From NCBI GenBank assembly GCA_047974375.1, contig JBKECF010000066.1:1-59075 (forward strand): a stretch of DNA of 59,075 nucleotides. Reading direction: 5' to 3'. The first letter of the stretch is position 1; each line of letters starts with the position of its first letter. Made by a program: the position numbers and the translations under genes. Positions 43,642 to 52,080 of this stretch are shown in pieces. The notes under the pieces were generated by a model. It made no database searches and was not told where the DNA came from. It saw nothing but the letters and a program-made list of their open reading frames with translations. The DNA is from JBKECF01 sp047974375 (GTDB lineage: Bacteria; Bacillota; Clostridia; Lachnospirales; CAMZNU01).

Positions 43642-45312
43642 ATGTATATTTTACCAATGCCACAAAAAATTAATACTAAAGATGGTGTATTTACAATAAA
43701 ATATAATTCCAAGATTATTTTATCTAAAAAATGCGGAACACAGGAAATGCATTATGCTAGAATTTTAAAAGAAGAAATAAAAAGATATTTAGGCTTCGAC
43801 CTACAAATATCAAAGGGACCGGAAGAAAAAGGCCATATATATTTAGACATAAATAGTGGTCACTATGAATCTTATACGTTAAATATAGACCATACTATAA
43901 AAATAATAGGCGGAGATACTAATGGATTACTTTACGGAGTGCAAAGTTTACGACAAATAATTAGCCAATATAAATCTATATTGCCATTATGTTCTATAGA
44001 AGATGAGCCTATGATAAAACACAGAGGCTTTTATCATGATGCAACAAGAGGTAGAATACCTACATTAAAGTCATTAAAATCTCTTGCAGACCGTGCAAGT
44101 TATTATAAGATTAATGAACTTCAACTTTATATAGAGCATAGTTTTATATTTAAGGAATTTAGCGAAGTTTGGAGAGATGATACACCTCTTACCCCTGAGG
44201 AAATTTTAGAATATGATGAATATTGTAAAAAGCTTAATATAGAATTAATACCGTCCATATCAACTTTTGGCCACTTGCATAAATTACTAACAACAAAACA
44301 ATATAAAGAATATAATGAATTGGCAGTAACAGGTAATGAGGAGTTTTCTTTTATTGATAGAATGGCACATCATACAATTGATGTATCCAATGATGAAAGC
44401 ATAAATATAGTGCGTAAAATGATAGAGGAGTACATACCTCTTTTTACTTCGAAAAAAATTAATATTTGTGCTGATGAAACCTTCGACCTAGGCAAAGGGA
44501 AAAATAAGGAAATAGCCCATAAGGTTGGTACAGATAAGTTATATGTAGATTTTTTAAATAAAATATTTAACATAATAAAAGAAAATAATAAGTTGCCAAT
44601 GTTCTGGGGTGATATAATTTCTAAAACTCCTGAAAGAATTAAAGGATTACCTAAAGATATAATTTGTTTAACTTGGGGTTATGGGCCTGAAGAAAGTGAT
44701 GAAAGTGCAGAAAAAATTTATAAAACAGGTACACCACAATACTTATGTCCAGGTGTTCACGGCTGGGCAGAATTTTTAAACATAAATATTTACGGATACA
44801 ACAATATAACTAGAATGTGTGAATACGCACTTAAATATAATGCCATAGGTGTACTAAACACAGATTGGGGCGACTACGGGCATATGGCTTTTGCCGAAGC
44901 CTCTACCATAGGAATGATATATGGTGCAAACTTTTCTTGGAATAACACAAAAATAAGTTTTGAGGAAATAAACGAAATGATTTCTCTTATTGCCTACGAG
45001 GACAGAAGCCGAAGTATAGCAGGAATTGTATCTAATATTTCTGTTAATCAAGGGTTTGCATGGCGAATAATGGTAAGGTATATTGAAGCTTTGCATAGAG
45101 AAGATAGGGAAACTGCGAAAAGATTATTAAGTGAGTTTTCAGATACGAAAGTGAACAATGAAAAAATATTGGCAGATGTAAAAGATTTATACTCGATTTT
45201 AAAAGATATGGAAGAAAGCAAAAGATATATTATTTACGATTATTTAGTTATGGCTAAAGGTATAATGATATTTAATAGAGTCGGTAATGTGCTAGCTAAA
45301 TATGCAGAGTAA
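43642..45312 (+). CDS. GH20 beta-N-acetylhexosaminidase, C-terminally cut
   Basis: This 556-residue protein has an N-terminal GH20b-like domain and a GH20 barrel. SIEDEPMIKHRGFYHDATRG, LIPSISTFGHL and the catalytic D278-E279 pair in NICADETFD are present. It removes terminal GlcNAc or GalNAc. There is no signal peptide, so it acts on imported oligosaccharides. It starts two bases after the kinase stop, as the last gene of the operon. A TAA at 45310-45312 ends the frame, but the same frame continues with plausible C-terminal helix sequence to 45453. The active site is unaffected, so it may still work. Confidence 0.9.
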   Translation: MYILPMPQKINTKDGVFTIKYNSKIILSKKCGTQEMHYARILKEEIKRYLGFDLQISKGPEEKGHIYLDINSGHYESYTLNIDHTIKIIGGDTNGLLYGVQSLRQIISQYKSILPLCSIEDEPMIKHRGFYHDATRGRIPTLKSLKSLADRASYYKINELQLYIEHSFIFKEFSEVWRDDTPLTPEEILEYDEYCKKLNIELIPSISTFGHLHKLLTTKQYKEYNELAVTGNEEFSFIDRMAHHTIDVSNDESINIVRKMIEEYIPLFTSKKINICADETFDLGKGKNKEIAHKVGTDKLYVDFLNKIFNIIKENNKLPMFWGDIISKTPERIKGLPKDIICLTWGYGPEESDESAEKIYKTGTPQYLCPGVHGWAEFLNINIYGYNNITRMCEYALKYNAIGVLNTDWGDYGHMAFAEASTIGMIYGANFSWNNTKISFEEINEMISLIAYEDRSRSIAGIVSNISVNQGFAWRIMVRYIEALHREDRETAKRLLSEFSDTKVNNEKILADVKDLYSILKDMEESKRYIIYDYLVMAKGIMIFNRVGNVLAKYAE

Positions 45313-45453
45313 GACAAAAATAAATTAGCGGAAGAAATTGAATATTGGTGGAATGATTATAAAAAACTTTGGAGAAGATACTCCAAGGAGTCAGAATTAT
45401 TTAGAATTCAAAAATATATATTTGATTATTGTGATTTGTTAAGAGAATTGTAA
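45313..45453 (+). pseudogene. In-frame C-terminal remnant of the GH20 gene
   Basis: After TAA at 45310-45312 the same frame reads KLAEEIEYWWNDYKKLWRRY, then SKESELFRI and FDYCDLLREL, and stops at 45451-45453. The W-x-Y-LW-x-SKESEL pattern looks like the normal C-terminal helices of this GH20 group. One base change would restore a 602-codon product. Confidence 0.7.
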
Positions 45454-45562
45454 TTTGTTAATAGATCTGAATTTTCACTCTGGTCGGAAGTTTCACTTCC
45501 TGCTCAAGTATTCGTCCAGCTCCGCGTTTGTCCAACCTTCATCACGGTTCTATATAGTTTTT
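45454..45562 (-). repeat. Repeat cluster: GGTC hairpin module and TATAGAACC element
   Basis: On the plus strand GGTCG, GAAGT (45487-45491), a TTC loop, ACTTC (45495-45499) and CTGCTCAAG form the same hairpin module as in the large repeat, with a changed but paired stem. Further on, the minus strand reads TATAGAACCGTGATGAAGG, nearly the same as a segment at about 55702-55721. Confidence 0.6.
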
Positions 45563-45607
45563 AAAAAAGTTGTTGAGGAATGATCATCATTCACCAACAA
45601 CTTTTTT
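45563..45607 (+). terminator. Terminator after the GH20 operon
   Basis: AAAAAAGTTGTTG (45563-45575) pairs with CAACAACTTTTTT (45595-45607), with an inner GAATGAT/ATCATTC stem. The 13-bp outer stem and T-run are strong. Confidence 0.9.
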
Positions 45608-45678
45608 ATTACTTATAAATAAAAATTCGGTTAAAAGTTTAATATAAAAATAAATATGATATATTTCAGTCAATAGCC

Positions 45679-45707
45679 TTTACTTATAGACAAAAAGAAC
45701 ATATAAT
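45679..45707 (+). promoter_or_regulatory. Candidate promoter of the rsmD-coaD operon
   Basis: TATAAT at 45702-45707 is ideal. TTTACT at 45679-45684, 17 bp upstream, is a weak -35. It lies 36 bp before the rsmD start. Confidence 0.55.
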
Positions 45708-45743
45708 GGTACATAGCAAAAAAAATAAGAAAGCAGGAAAAGA

Positions 45744-46316
45744 ATGAGGGTTATATCCGGACAAGCAAGGGGCACAAAACTTTTTGAACCTGCCAACAAC
45801 AATATAAGACCAACTACAGACAGAATAAAAGAAACTCTTTTTAATATAATTAATTTTTATATAGAAGGGGCGAATGTTTTGGATTTGTACAGCGGAAGCG
45901 GTGCTTTAGGGATAGAGTGCCTATCCCGTGGGGCAACACATTGTACTTTTGTAGAAAAAGAAAAAGAACACTGTAAACTTATAGAAAAGAATTTAGAAAA
46001 AACTAAATTCTTTTCGGATAGATTTATTGTTTTAAATAAGTCCATTGGTCAAAAAGTGGGGTTTCCTACAATAGAGAACAATACCTACGACATAATATTA
46101 ATGGATCCCCCATACAATATGTCTTTGGAAAATGAAACAATTGAATTTATATATAAAAAAAATATATTGAAAGAACGAGGGATTATAGTAATTGAGCATA
46201 GCAGCTCTACAAAATTGAATTTACCAGAGGGCTTTACAAGCCTAAAGGAGAAAAATTTCAAGACAACTACAATTACTATATTACAAAAAAATGAAAACAG
46301 CAATATATCCAGGTAG
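45744..46316 (+). CDS. rsmD: 16S rRNA (guanine-966-N2)-methyltransferase
   Basis: This 190-residue SAM-dependent methyltransferase has MRVISGQARGTKL, RPTTDRIKETLFNI, VLDLYSGSGALGIE (motif I) and the N6/N2-methylase motif DPPYN. It modifies G966 of 16S rRNA. A weak GCAGGAAA site precedes the start. Its end overlaps coaD by 26 bp, the usual rsmD-coaD pair of Firmicutes. Confidence 0.95.
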   Translation: MRVISGQARGTKLFEPANNNIRPTTDRIKETLFNIINFYIEGANVLDLYSGSGALGIECLSRGATHCTFVEKEKEHCKLIEKNLEKTKFFSDRFIVLNKSIGQKVGFPTIENNTYDIILMDPPYNMSLENETIEFIYKKNILKERGIIVIEHSSSTKLNLPEGFTSLKEKNFKTTTITILQKNENSNISR

Positions 46317-46776
46317 TTTCGACCCCTTAACAAAGGGCCACGAAAATATAATAATACGCAGTGCCAAGTTAGTAGACAAATTATTTGTTGCACCTGCTAT
46401 TAATACTAATAAAAAAAATCTATTTACAATTGAAGAACGAACAAAGCATTTACTAGAATTTACAAAAAATTTAAATGTAGAAGTCGTTACTTTTACAGGG
46501 TTATTGGCTAATTATGTAAAGGCCAACAATATTGATTTTATAATAAAAGGTGTAAGAAATACTTTGGACTTTGAACATGAATTTCAAATGGCTGTCGCTA
46601 ATAAAGCTATGGAAAATACAATAGAAACCATATTGCTGCCTTGCGATCCTAAATATTTCGGAGTATCATCTTCTATTGTAAAGGAAATAGTTGCAAATAA
46701 TGGCAACACCGATGGATTAGTATCGGATTTTATAAAAAATGATATAGATAAACTAATTAGGAAGGGCCTAATATGA
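46291..46776 (+). CDS. coaD: Phosphopantetheine adenylyltransferase
   Basis: This 161-residue protein has YPGSFDPLTKGHENII (T-x-G-H nucleotide site) and GVSSSIVKEI (the ISS-T motif region). It makes dephospho-CoA from 4'-phosphopantetheine and ATP. It starts within rsmD and overlaps the next gene by four bases (ATGA), so the three are translationally coupled. Confidence 0.96.
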   Translation: MKTAIYPGSFDPLTKGHENIIIRSAKLVDKLFVAPAINTNKKNLFTIEERTKHLLEFTKNLNVEVVTFTGLLANYVKANNIDFIIKGVRNTLDFEHEFQMAVANKAMENTIETILLPCDPKYFGVSSSIVKEIVANNGNTDGLVSDFIKNDIDKLIRKGLI

Positions 46777-47351
46777 GTGAATTAAAAAAATGTATAGATG
46801 AGCTATTTAGAATACTGGAAGATGCAACACCAACTTTTAGAAGCAAAAGGATAGCAGTAGATAAAGACCGATTTAATGATGTTCTTGTTGAATTAGAGGG
46901 GTCTATTCCTACTGAAATTAGTCAGGCGAAAAAAATAATTGATGAATGTGAAAGTTACATACAAGAGGCTAAAGACAAGGCTGAAAATATAATTAAAAAT
47001 GCTCAACAAGAAGCAGATGACTTAGTAAGTGACCATAAAATATATCTAGACGCCATAGACAGAGCATCAACAGTTATGTCTGAGGCAGATCAAACTGTTT
47101 ACGAAGGCATAAACAGTGCCATTGACTTCACAGATGATATATTTGAATTATCTGAAACTTTATTAGTAAAATCCCATTCAGAAATAATAGAGAAGTTAGA
47201 TTCATGCCATGGTTACATTAAATCTATAGAACAAAATCTAAATAAAGACATTACAACCTTAAATAATGAATTTGTTGACATTCTGGATGCAATCTATAAA
47301 TCTAGGGAAGATATTCGCTCAAGGGAAGATACACGTACTAGAGGGGAGTAG
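46773..47351 (+). CDS. Coiled-coil protein encoded after coaD, unknown role
   Basis: This 192-residue protein is mainly helical. An N-terminal MSELKKCIDELFRILEDATP is followed by a long heptad-rich stretch (IDECESYIQEAKDKAENIIK) that resembles ATP synthase b subunit or DivIVA coiled coils. A second helical region follows. I recall similar proteins right after coaD in Clostridia, often labelled ATPase only because of this resemblance. No ATP-binding motif is visible. A structural or cell-surface-linked role is possible. The ATGA overlap with coaD gives the start. Confidence 0.75.
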   Translation: MSELKKCIDELFRILEDATPTFRSKRIAVDKDRFNDVLVELEGSIPTEISQAKKIIDECESYIQEAKDKAENIIKNAQQEADDLVSDHKIYLDAIDRASTVMSEADQTVYEGINSAIDFTDDIFELSETLLVKSHSEIIEKLDSCHGYIKSIEQNLNKDITTLNNEFVDILDAIYKSREDIRSREDTRTRGE

Positions 47352-47358
47352 TGGATTT

Positions 47359-48363
47359 ATGAAAAATTTGCAATTCGAAGATAATAAGCCTGATGGCTTA
47401 CTTCCTAATCGTTTAAAAAAACGATGGTCTAATTTTTCAAGATTAATTTTTATATTATCATTATCCCTATGTGTCTTTTTTTTATATGTATTTTTCTTTA
47501 GTCCCTTTCAAGTAACCTTTGCTGATGGCGCAGATAACGCCACAGATGTACTAAAGGAGAAAGAGACTATGGCAGTAGACGCAAGAGATACAGAAGAATG
47601 GAAGGAATATATAGAAACCTATGTAAGGAACGAAGAAAAAAATAAAGAAATTAAAAGCAATGAAATAGAAGCTATAGAAGATATATCTCTAAGTAAAACC
47701 GTGGTGAACGGTGAACAAGGTGTCGGTTTTGCCGAAGGCAAAATTCAGAAGGAAACAAGAACCATAGTTCCTGTTGAAGGGAAAAAATATATTGCCCTCA
47801 CTTTTGACGATGGTCCCTCAAAGCACACAAGTTATTTATTGGACGAACTAGACAAAAGAAATACCCTTGCTACTTTTTTTATATTAAGCGACAATGTGCG
47901 TAAACAACCAGATGCTTTTAAAAAGGTGGCTGAAAGCAAGCATGAAGTAGAAAGCCATACTTTTTCCCATAGTAACCTAGTAGATTTAACAGAAAAAGAA
48001 ATAAAAGAAGAGTTTGACAAAACTGCAAATATTTTTTTCGAATATGGCTTAACTGTAAAATATTTACGTCCACCCTATGGCGCTGTAAATAGTAAAGTGA
48101 ATAAGGCCATAAAGGATAACAAATTGACTAAATGTTTATGGACAGTTGACCCTTTGGATTGGAAATCCCGAGATGCAGAAATTGTATCTAAATACATTAT
48201 AGAAACTGTGAAAGATAGGGATATTGTTCTACTGCATGATACACATTTAACAAGCGTAGAGGCAGCCTTAAAAGTTATAGACACTCTTTCCCAAAATGGT
48301 TATGAATTTATTACTGTGGATGAAATGTTTTTATTAAACTCAAACTATAAAAACAAAAATTAG
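47359..48363 (+). CDS. Membrane-anchored polysaccharide deacetylase (CE4)
   Basis: This 334-residue protein has a short basic cytoplasmic N-terminus, one membrane segment at about residues 26-50, an acidic linker, and a NodB domain near 140-330. CE4 motifs are complete: TFDDGP, SHTFSH (two metal His), RPPYG, WTVDPLDW and LLHD. It probably removes acetyl groups from peptidoglycan or another wall glycan. The ATG at 47359 follows GGGGAG. A longer frame starts inside the previous gene. It sits between coaD-linked genes and cobT with short gaps. Confidence 0.92.
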   Translation: MKNLQFEDNKPDGLLPNRLKKRWSNFSRLIFILSLSLCVFFLYVFFFSPFQVTFADGADNATDVLKEKETMAVDARDTEEWKEYIETYVRNEEKNKEIKSNEIEAIEDISLSKTVVNGEQGVGFAEGKIQKETRTIVPVEGKKYIALTFDDGPSKHTSYLLDELDKRNTLATFFILSDNVRKQPDAFKKVAESKHEVESHTFSHSNLVDLTEKEIKEEFDKTANIFFEYGLTVKYLRPPYGAVNSKVNKAIKDNKLTKCLWTVDPLDWKSRDAEIVSKYIIETVKDRDIVLLHDTHLTSVEAALKVIDTLSQNGYEFITVDEMFLLNSNYKNKN

Positions 48364-48403
48364 ACACTTTTCGGCTACTTTTTTTTACGTGTATGAGGTG
48401 AAT

Positions 48404-49447
48404 ATGAAAGATTTTAAGGAAATAAAAAATGCGATTGGGGACTTGGATACTAAGGCGATGGAGCGTGCTAAAAAAAGATTGGATAATTTAGTTAAGCCAG
48501 TAGAAAGTCTTGGAGTAATGGAAGATGTTGTTATACAACTAGCAGGTATAAGCGGTGATGAATACTATTGTACTGATAAAAAAGCCATTACTATAATGTC
48601 CTCAGATAACGGAGTAATAGCCGAAGGCATAGCATCATCCCCCCAGTTTGTAACCTATGCACAAACTATTAATTTTACAAAGGGTTTAACAGGAGTTTCT
48701 GTTCTAGCTAAAGAGGTTGGTGCCGACTTATTTATAACAGATGTTGGTATTAACGGAGAGCTTTCTCACCCAGAAATACGGAACAAAAAAATAAACATGG
48801 GCACAAAAAATATTGCCATAGAAGATGCAATGACTTATGAAGAAGCAGAAAAAGCAATAAATGTAGGTATTGAATTAGTAAATGAACTAAGTAAAAAAGG
48901 ATATAAAATTGTAGGCCTTGGGGAAATGGGTATAGGCAACACTACAACATCTAGCGCAATTATTTCAGCCCTCACAGGAAGAAATGCCCAAGAAACTGTA
49001 GGCCGTGGGGCAGGGCTAAGTGATGAGGCATTACAGAAAAAAATAAAAGTGGTAAATAAAGCCATAGAAAGATGTACCAATAAAGATCCTGTAGCAATAC
49101 TAGCCCAAGTAGGTGGCTACGACATTGCTGCACTAGTAGGGGTGTGCATAGGCTGTGCCTATAAAAGAATACCTGTTGTAATAGATGGATTCATTTCCAT
49201 AGTGGCAGCGGCAATTGCCTTTGAAGTAAATCCTAAAGCAAAGAATTTTATGATATCTTCCCATTTATCTGTGGAACAAGGTTACAAAATAACAGCAGAT
49301 TACATTGGGCTAGAACCGTCTATTAATTTGCATTTGCGTTTGGGTGAAGGCAGTGGAGCGGCTATAATGTTTAAAATTATAGAGTTTTCTCAAGCTATAT
49401 TTAAAAATATGGGCACTTTCGAAGAAGCTAATATAGATTTAGGTTAA
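48404..49447 (+). CDS. cobT: Nicotinate-nucleotide:dimethylbenzimidazole phosphoribosyltransferase
   Basis: This 347-residue CobT contains MSSDNGVIAEGIASSPQFVT, GLGEMGIGNTTTSSAI, GRGAGLSDEAL and HLRLGEGSGAA with the catalytic Glu. It activates the lower-ligand base as alpha-ribazole phosphate. The ATG at 48404 follows GAGGTGA. It opens the cobalamin block, and no cobalamin riboswitch is visible in the 40 bp before it. Confidence 0.95.
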   Translation: MKDFKEIKNAIGDLDTKAMERAKKRLDNLVKPVESLGVMEDVVIQLAGISGDEYYCTDKKAITIMSSDNGVIAEGIASSPQFVTYAQTINFTKGLTGVSVLAKEVGADLFITDVGINGELSHPEIRNKKINMGTKNIAIEDAMTYEEAEKAINVGIELVNELSKKGYKIVGLGEMGIGNTTTSSAIISALTGRNAQETVGRGAGLSDEALQKKIKVVNKAIERCTNKDPVAILAQVGGYDIAALVGVCIGCAYKRIPVVIDGFISIVAAAIAFEVNPKAKNFMISSHLSVEQGYKITADYIGLEPSINLHLRLGEGSGAAIMFKIIEFSQAIFKNMGTFEEANIDLG

Positions 49448-49451
49448 TAAA

Positions 49452-49982
49452 ATGAAAATTTTTATATCAGGAGGCTGTAAAAACGGTAAATCCTATTATG
49501 CTCAGCGTTTAGCCAAGGAACAAGTAGGAGAATTATATTACGTTGCTACAATGATACCAACAGATAGAGAAGATGAAGCTCGTATTGAAAGACATATTGA
49601 GGATCGCCGCGGCTGGGGATTTACAACAATAGAAGAAAGCAAAAACATTGCCAATATAACCAAGTATCAAGGATCTTTTTTAGTAGATAGCATTACAGCG
49701 CTACTTGCAAATGTTATGTTTCAACAGGAAATTAATTTAAATGCCAGCGAAATAATTATAAAAGACTTAGAAAAAGTTTTGGCACAAAGCGAAAATATAG
49801 TTTTTGTTTCAGATTATATATATTCCGATAGCTATATATATGATGAATATACTGAGGCCTATAGGAAAAGCTTAGGCAAAATAGATAGATACTTGGCTGA
49901 GCAGTGCCATGTTGTTATTGAAGTGGCCTATACAAGTATAATTATACATAAAGGTGAATATGAATTTAAAAAAATATTTTAA
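49452..49982 (+). CDS. cobU: Adenosylcobinamide kinase/guanylyltransferase
   Basis: This 176-residue CobU has the P-loop SGGCKNGKSYYAQ, the guanylylation His region IERHIEDRRGWG and a conserved VDSITALLANVMF segment. It phosphorylates adenosylcobinamide and adds GMP. It starts four bases after cobT. The last 23 bp overlap the cobS start. The C-terminus (IIIHKGEYEFKKIF) differs from the usual GI-x-x-K ending. Confidence 0.92.
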   Translation: MKIFISGGCKNGKSYYAQRLAKEQVGELYYVATMIPTDREDEARIERHIEDRRGWGFTTIEESKNIANITKYQGSFLVDSITALLANVMFQQEINLNASEIIIKDLEKVLAQSENIVFVSDYIYSDSYIYDEYTEAYRKSLGKIDRYLAEQCHVVIEVAYTSIIIHKGEYEFKKIF

Positions 49983-50706
49983 AGGTTTTTATATGTCCCT
50001 AAGTATGTTTTCTGCCATACCTTTGCCAAAAGTAATATGGCTGGAAGAACTTTACGACTTAATTATAGTATTTTTACCTCTCGTAGGGTTAATAATAGGT
50101 TTTTTGTGGCATGTAGTGGCATGTTTATTGCAGACGAATTCAAATTATTTATTGGTAAGTGCAATAGTGGCAATTACTCCTTTTATATTAAGTGGTTTTT
50201 TACATTTAGATGGCTATATGGATACTAGTGACGCCATACTTTCAGGTCGTGAACAAAAGGAAAAAATAAGAATTTTAAAAGACTCTAGAGTTGGTGCTTT
50301 TTCTGTAATTATGCTTGCTATTTTATTTTTATTGCAATTTACGGCAGTTACTGGAATATTGAACAAAACAGTATTTTTTATAGAAATATCTATTTTATCC
50401 CGTTGTGGCTCAGCACTGGCAATTATTTTTGGTAAAGCCATTAAGGAAAGCAATTATGTAAAAATGTTTAAAGGCCGAAAAAATAGTGAAGCTGCGGTTT
50501 TTACTATTATGGTATTAACTATTATAATTTTTGCATATTTATATGGTAAAACAGGTATTTTAGTTGCATTTGGGGTTTTAACTTCCTATTTTATAGTTAT
50601 GAAATATTTAATAAAAGTAATTGGTGGTGTTTCTGGCGACTTAGCTGGTTTTAGCCAAACAGTAAGTGAACTTGTTGGATTATTGTGTATTGGAATGTTT
50701 ATATGA
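49960..50706 (+). CDS. cobS: Adenosylcobinamide-GDP ribazoletransferase
   Basis: This 248-residue membrane enzyme has SMFSAIPLPK at the start, then FLPLVGLIIGFLWH, HLDGYMDTSDAI (metal-binding DG-D-D site) and AGFSQTVSELVGL. It joins alpha-ribazole to the activated corrinoid, the last cobalamin step. The ATG at 49960 follows AAAGGTGA, inside cobU. Confidence 0.95.
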   Translation: MNLKKYFKGFYMSLSMFSAIPLPKVIWLEELYDLIIVFLPLVGLIIGFLWHVVACLLQTNSNYLLVSAIVAITPFILSGFLHLDGYMDTSDAILSGREQKEKIRILKDSRVGAFSVIMLAILFLLQFTAVTGILNKTVFFIEISILSRCGSALAIIFGKAIKESNYVKMFKGRKNSEAAVFTIMVLTIIIFAYLYGKTGILVAFGVLTSYFIVMKYLIKVIGGVSGDLAGFSQTVSELVGLLCIGMFI

Positions 50707-51077
50707 TTTTAATTTTTGGTGGAGCTTATCAAGGTAAACTTGAATATGCAAAAAAACAATATAGAATTTCTGAGAATGCAATATATAAGTGTGTTAAGGA
50801 AATTATATATGGAAAAATGTTATATTATGACTTTCATAAATGGATTTATAATATAAGTCAAAAAGAAAACATGGACGAACTTTTACAGGATTTTTTAAAT
50901 AATAATCCTGATGCAATAATAATCTGTGAAGATATAAGTTGTGGAGTAGTACCTGTTGATGAGGATTTAAGAAAATGGCGTGAGGACTGCGGACGCAGCC
51001 TTGGAATAATTTCCCAAAGGGCAGATGTAGTTATAAGACTTTTTTGCGGTATTCCTACTGTATTAAAGCCTTTATAA
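50703..51077 (+). CDS. Shortened CobU-like protein
   Basis: This 124-residue protein begins MILIFGGAYQGKLEYAKKQY, a P-loop-like GG-x-x-x-GK where the usual S/T is Leu. It ends with ICEDISCGVVPVDEDLRKWR and GRSLGIISQRADVVIRLFCG, the C-terminal CobU pattern. The central region with the guanylylated His is missing. The ATG overlaps the cobS stop (ATGA). It may be a regulator or a partial enzyme. The conserved order within a cob operon argues against random decay. Function is unknown. Confidence 0.75.
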   Translation: MILIFGGAYQGKLEYAKKQYRISENAIYKCVKEIIYGKMLYYDFHKWIYNISQKENMDELLQDFLNNNPDAIIICEDISCGVVPVDEDLRKWREDCGRSLGIISQRADVVIRLFCGIPTVLKPL

Positions 51078-51093
51078 ATAGAAAGAGGTTGAA

Positions 51094-52080
51094 ATGAAAA
51101 AGATTTTATTTTTAATGTTAATGTTGCTAACTGTAAGTGTAGGTTGTTCAAGTAAGGAAGTTCCAAAAGATAATCCTACCTCTGCAGAAACATCCGAGGA
51201 AATATCCCAAGAGGATTCCCAAGTGATTTCTACGGAAATTGTAGTTAATACCGTTACGGAGGACCGTGAGGGCAATGCCATAGAATTACCTAAGGAAATA
51301 AATAGAATTATTTCCATGGGACCATCAAATACAGAAGTTTTAATGGCATTAGGCTTGCAGGATAAAATAGTAGCTACAGATACATATTCCGAAGGTATAG
51401 AGGGAGTTGGGGAAATTCCTATGTTCTCCATAATGGAGCCTGATTCAGAGCAATTGTTGGCATTAGAACCAGATGTTATTTTTGTTACAGGAATGAGCAA
51501 GGCATCAGGGGAAGACCCTTTCGAACTTCTAAAAAACGCAGGAATTACTATTATATATATACCTTCCAGTAATAGCATAGACGCCATAAAGGAAGATATT
51601 CGTTACATGGCAAAAGTAACCAAAACAGAAGACATAGGCGAAGAAATAGTTAACAACATGGAAACAGAAATAAATAAAATAGCCGAAATCGGCAAAACTA
51701 TAGAAGATAAAAAAACAGTATATTTCGAAATAGCAGCAGCACCAAGTATGTACAGCTTCGGTAAAGGAGTATTTTTAAATGAAATAATTGAAATAGTCGG
51801 TGCTGAAAATGTTTTAAGTGATGAAGAAAGCTGGATATCTGTTACAGAAGAAGTTGTGATGACTAAAGATCCAGACGTAATATTAACAAGTGTATATTAT
51901 TTAGATGACCCTGTAAGTGAAATAAAATCAAGAGCTGGCTGGGACGCATTAAGTGCTGTGGCAAATAATGAAGTGTACCAAGTTGACCCGAATTATGCCA
52001 ATAGACCTAGTCAAAACGTCGTTTTAGCAATGAGGGAGATTGGCCAATATGTATACCCAGAATATTATGGGGAAGATTAA
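51094..52080 (+). CDS. btuF: Corrinoid ABC transporter binding lipoprotein
   Basis: This 328-residue lipoprotein (lipobox VSVGCSS, Ser/Glu linker) has a type-III BtuF/FecB fold with RIISMGPSNTEVLMALGLQD, EPDSEQLLALEPDVIFVTG and AGWDALSAVANNEVYQVD. It hands a corrinoid to the next two gene products. FecCD systems can also carry haem or siderophores, and the cob genes favour corrinoid. GAAAGAGG precedes the start. Confidence 0.88.
   Translation: MKKILFLMLMLLTVSVGCSSKEVPKDNPTSAETSEEISQEDSQVISTEIVVNTVTEDREGNAIELPKEINRIISMGPSNTEVLMALGLQDKIVATDTYSEGIEGVGEIPMFSIMEPDSEQLLALEPDVIFVTGMSKASGEDPFELLKNAGITIIYIPSSNSIDAIKEDIRYMAKVTKTEDIGEEIVNNMETEINKIAEIGKTIEDKKTVYFEIAAAPSMYSFGKGVFLNEIIEIVGAENVLSDEESWISVTEEVVMTKDPDVILTSVYYLDDPVSEIKSRAGWDALSAVANNEVYQVDPNYANRPSQNVVLAMREIGQYVYPEYYGED

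Noticed and set aside
45669..45691. GTCAATAG-CCTTTACTTATAG as another end of the multi-hairpin repeat
   Set aside because: Only the first bases match and no hairpins follow. The stretch is better explained as promoter sequence of rsmD.
48364..48403. Cobalamin riboswitch before cobT
   Set aside because: The gap is too short and no B12 box is visible. None was found before btuF either.
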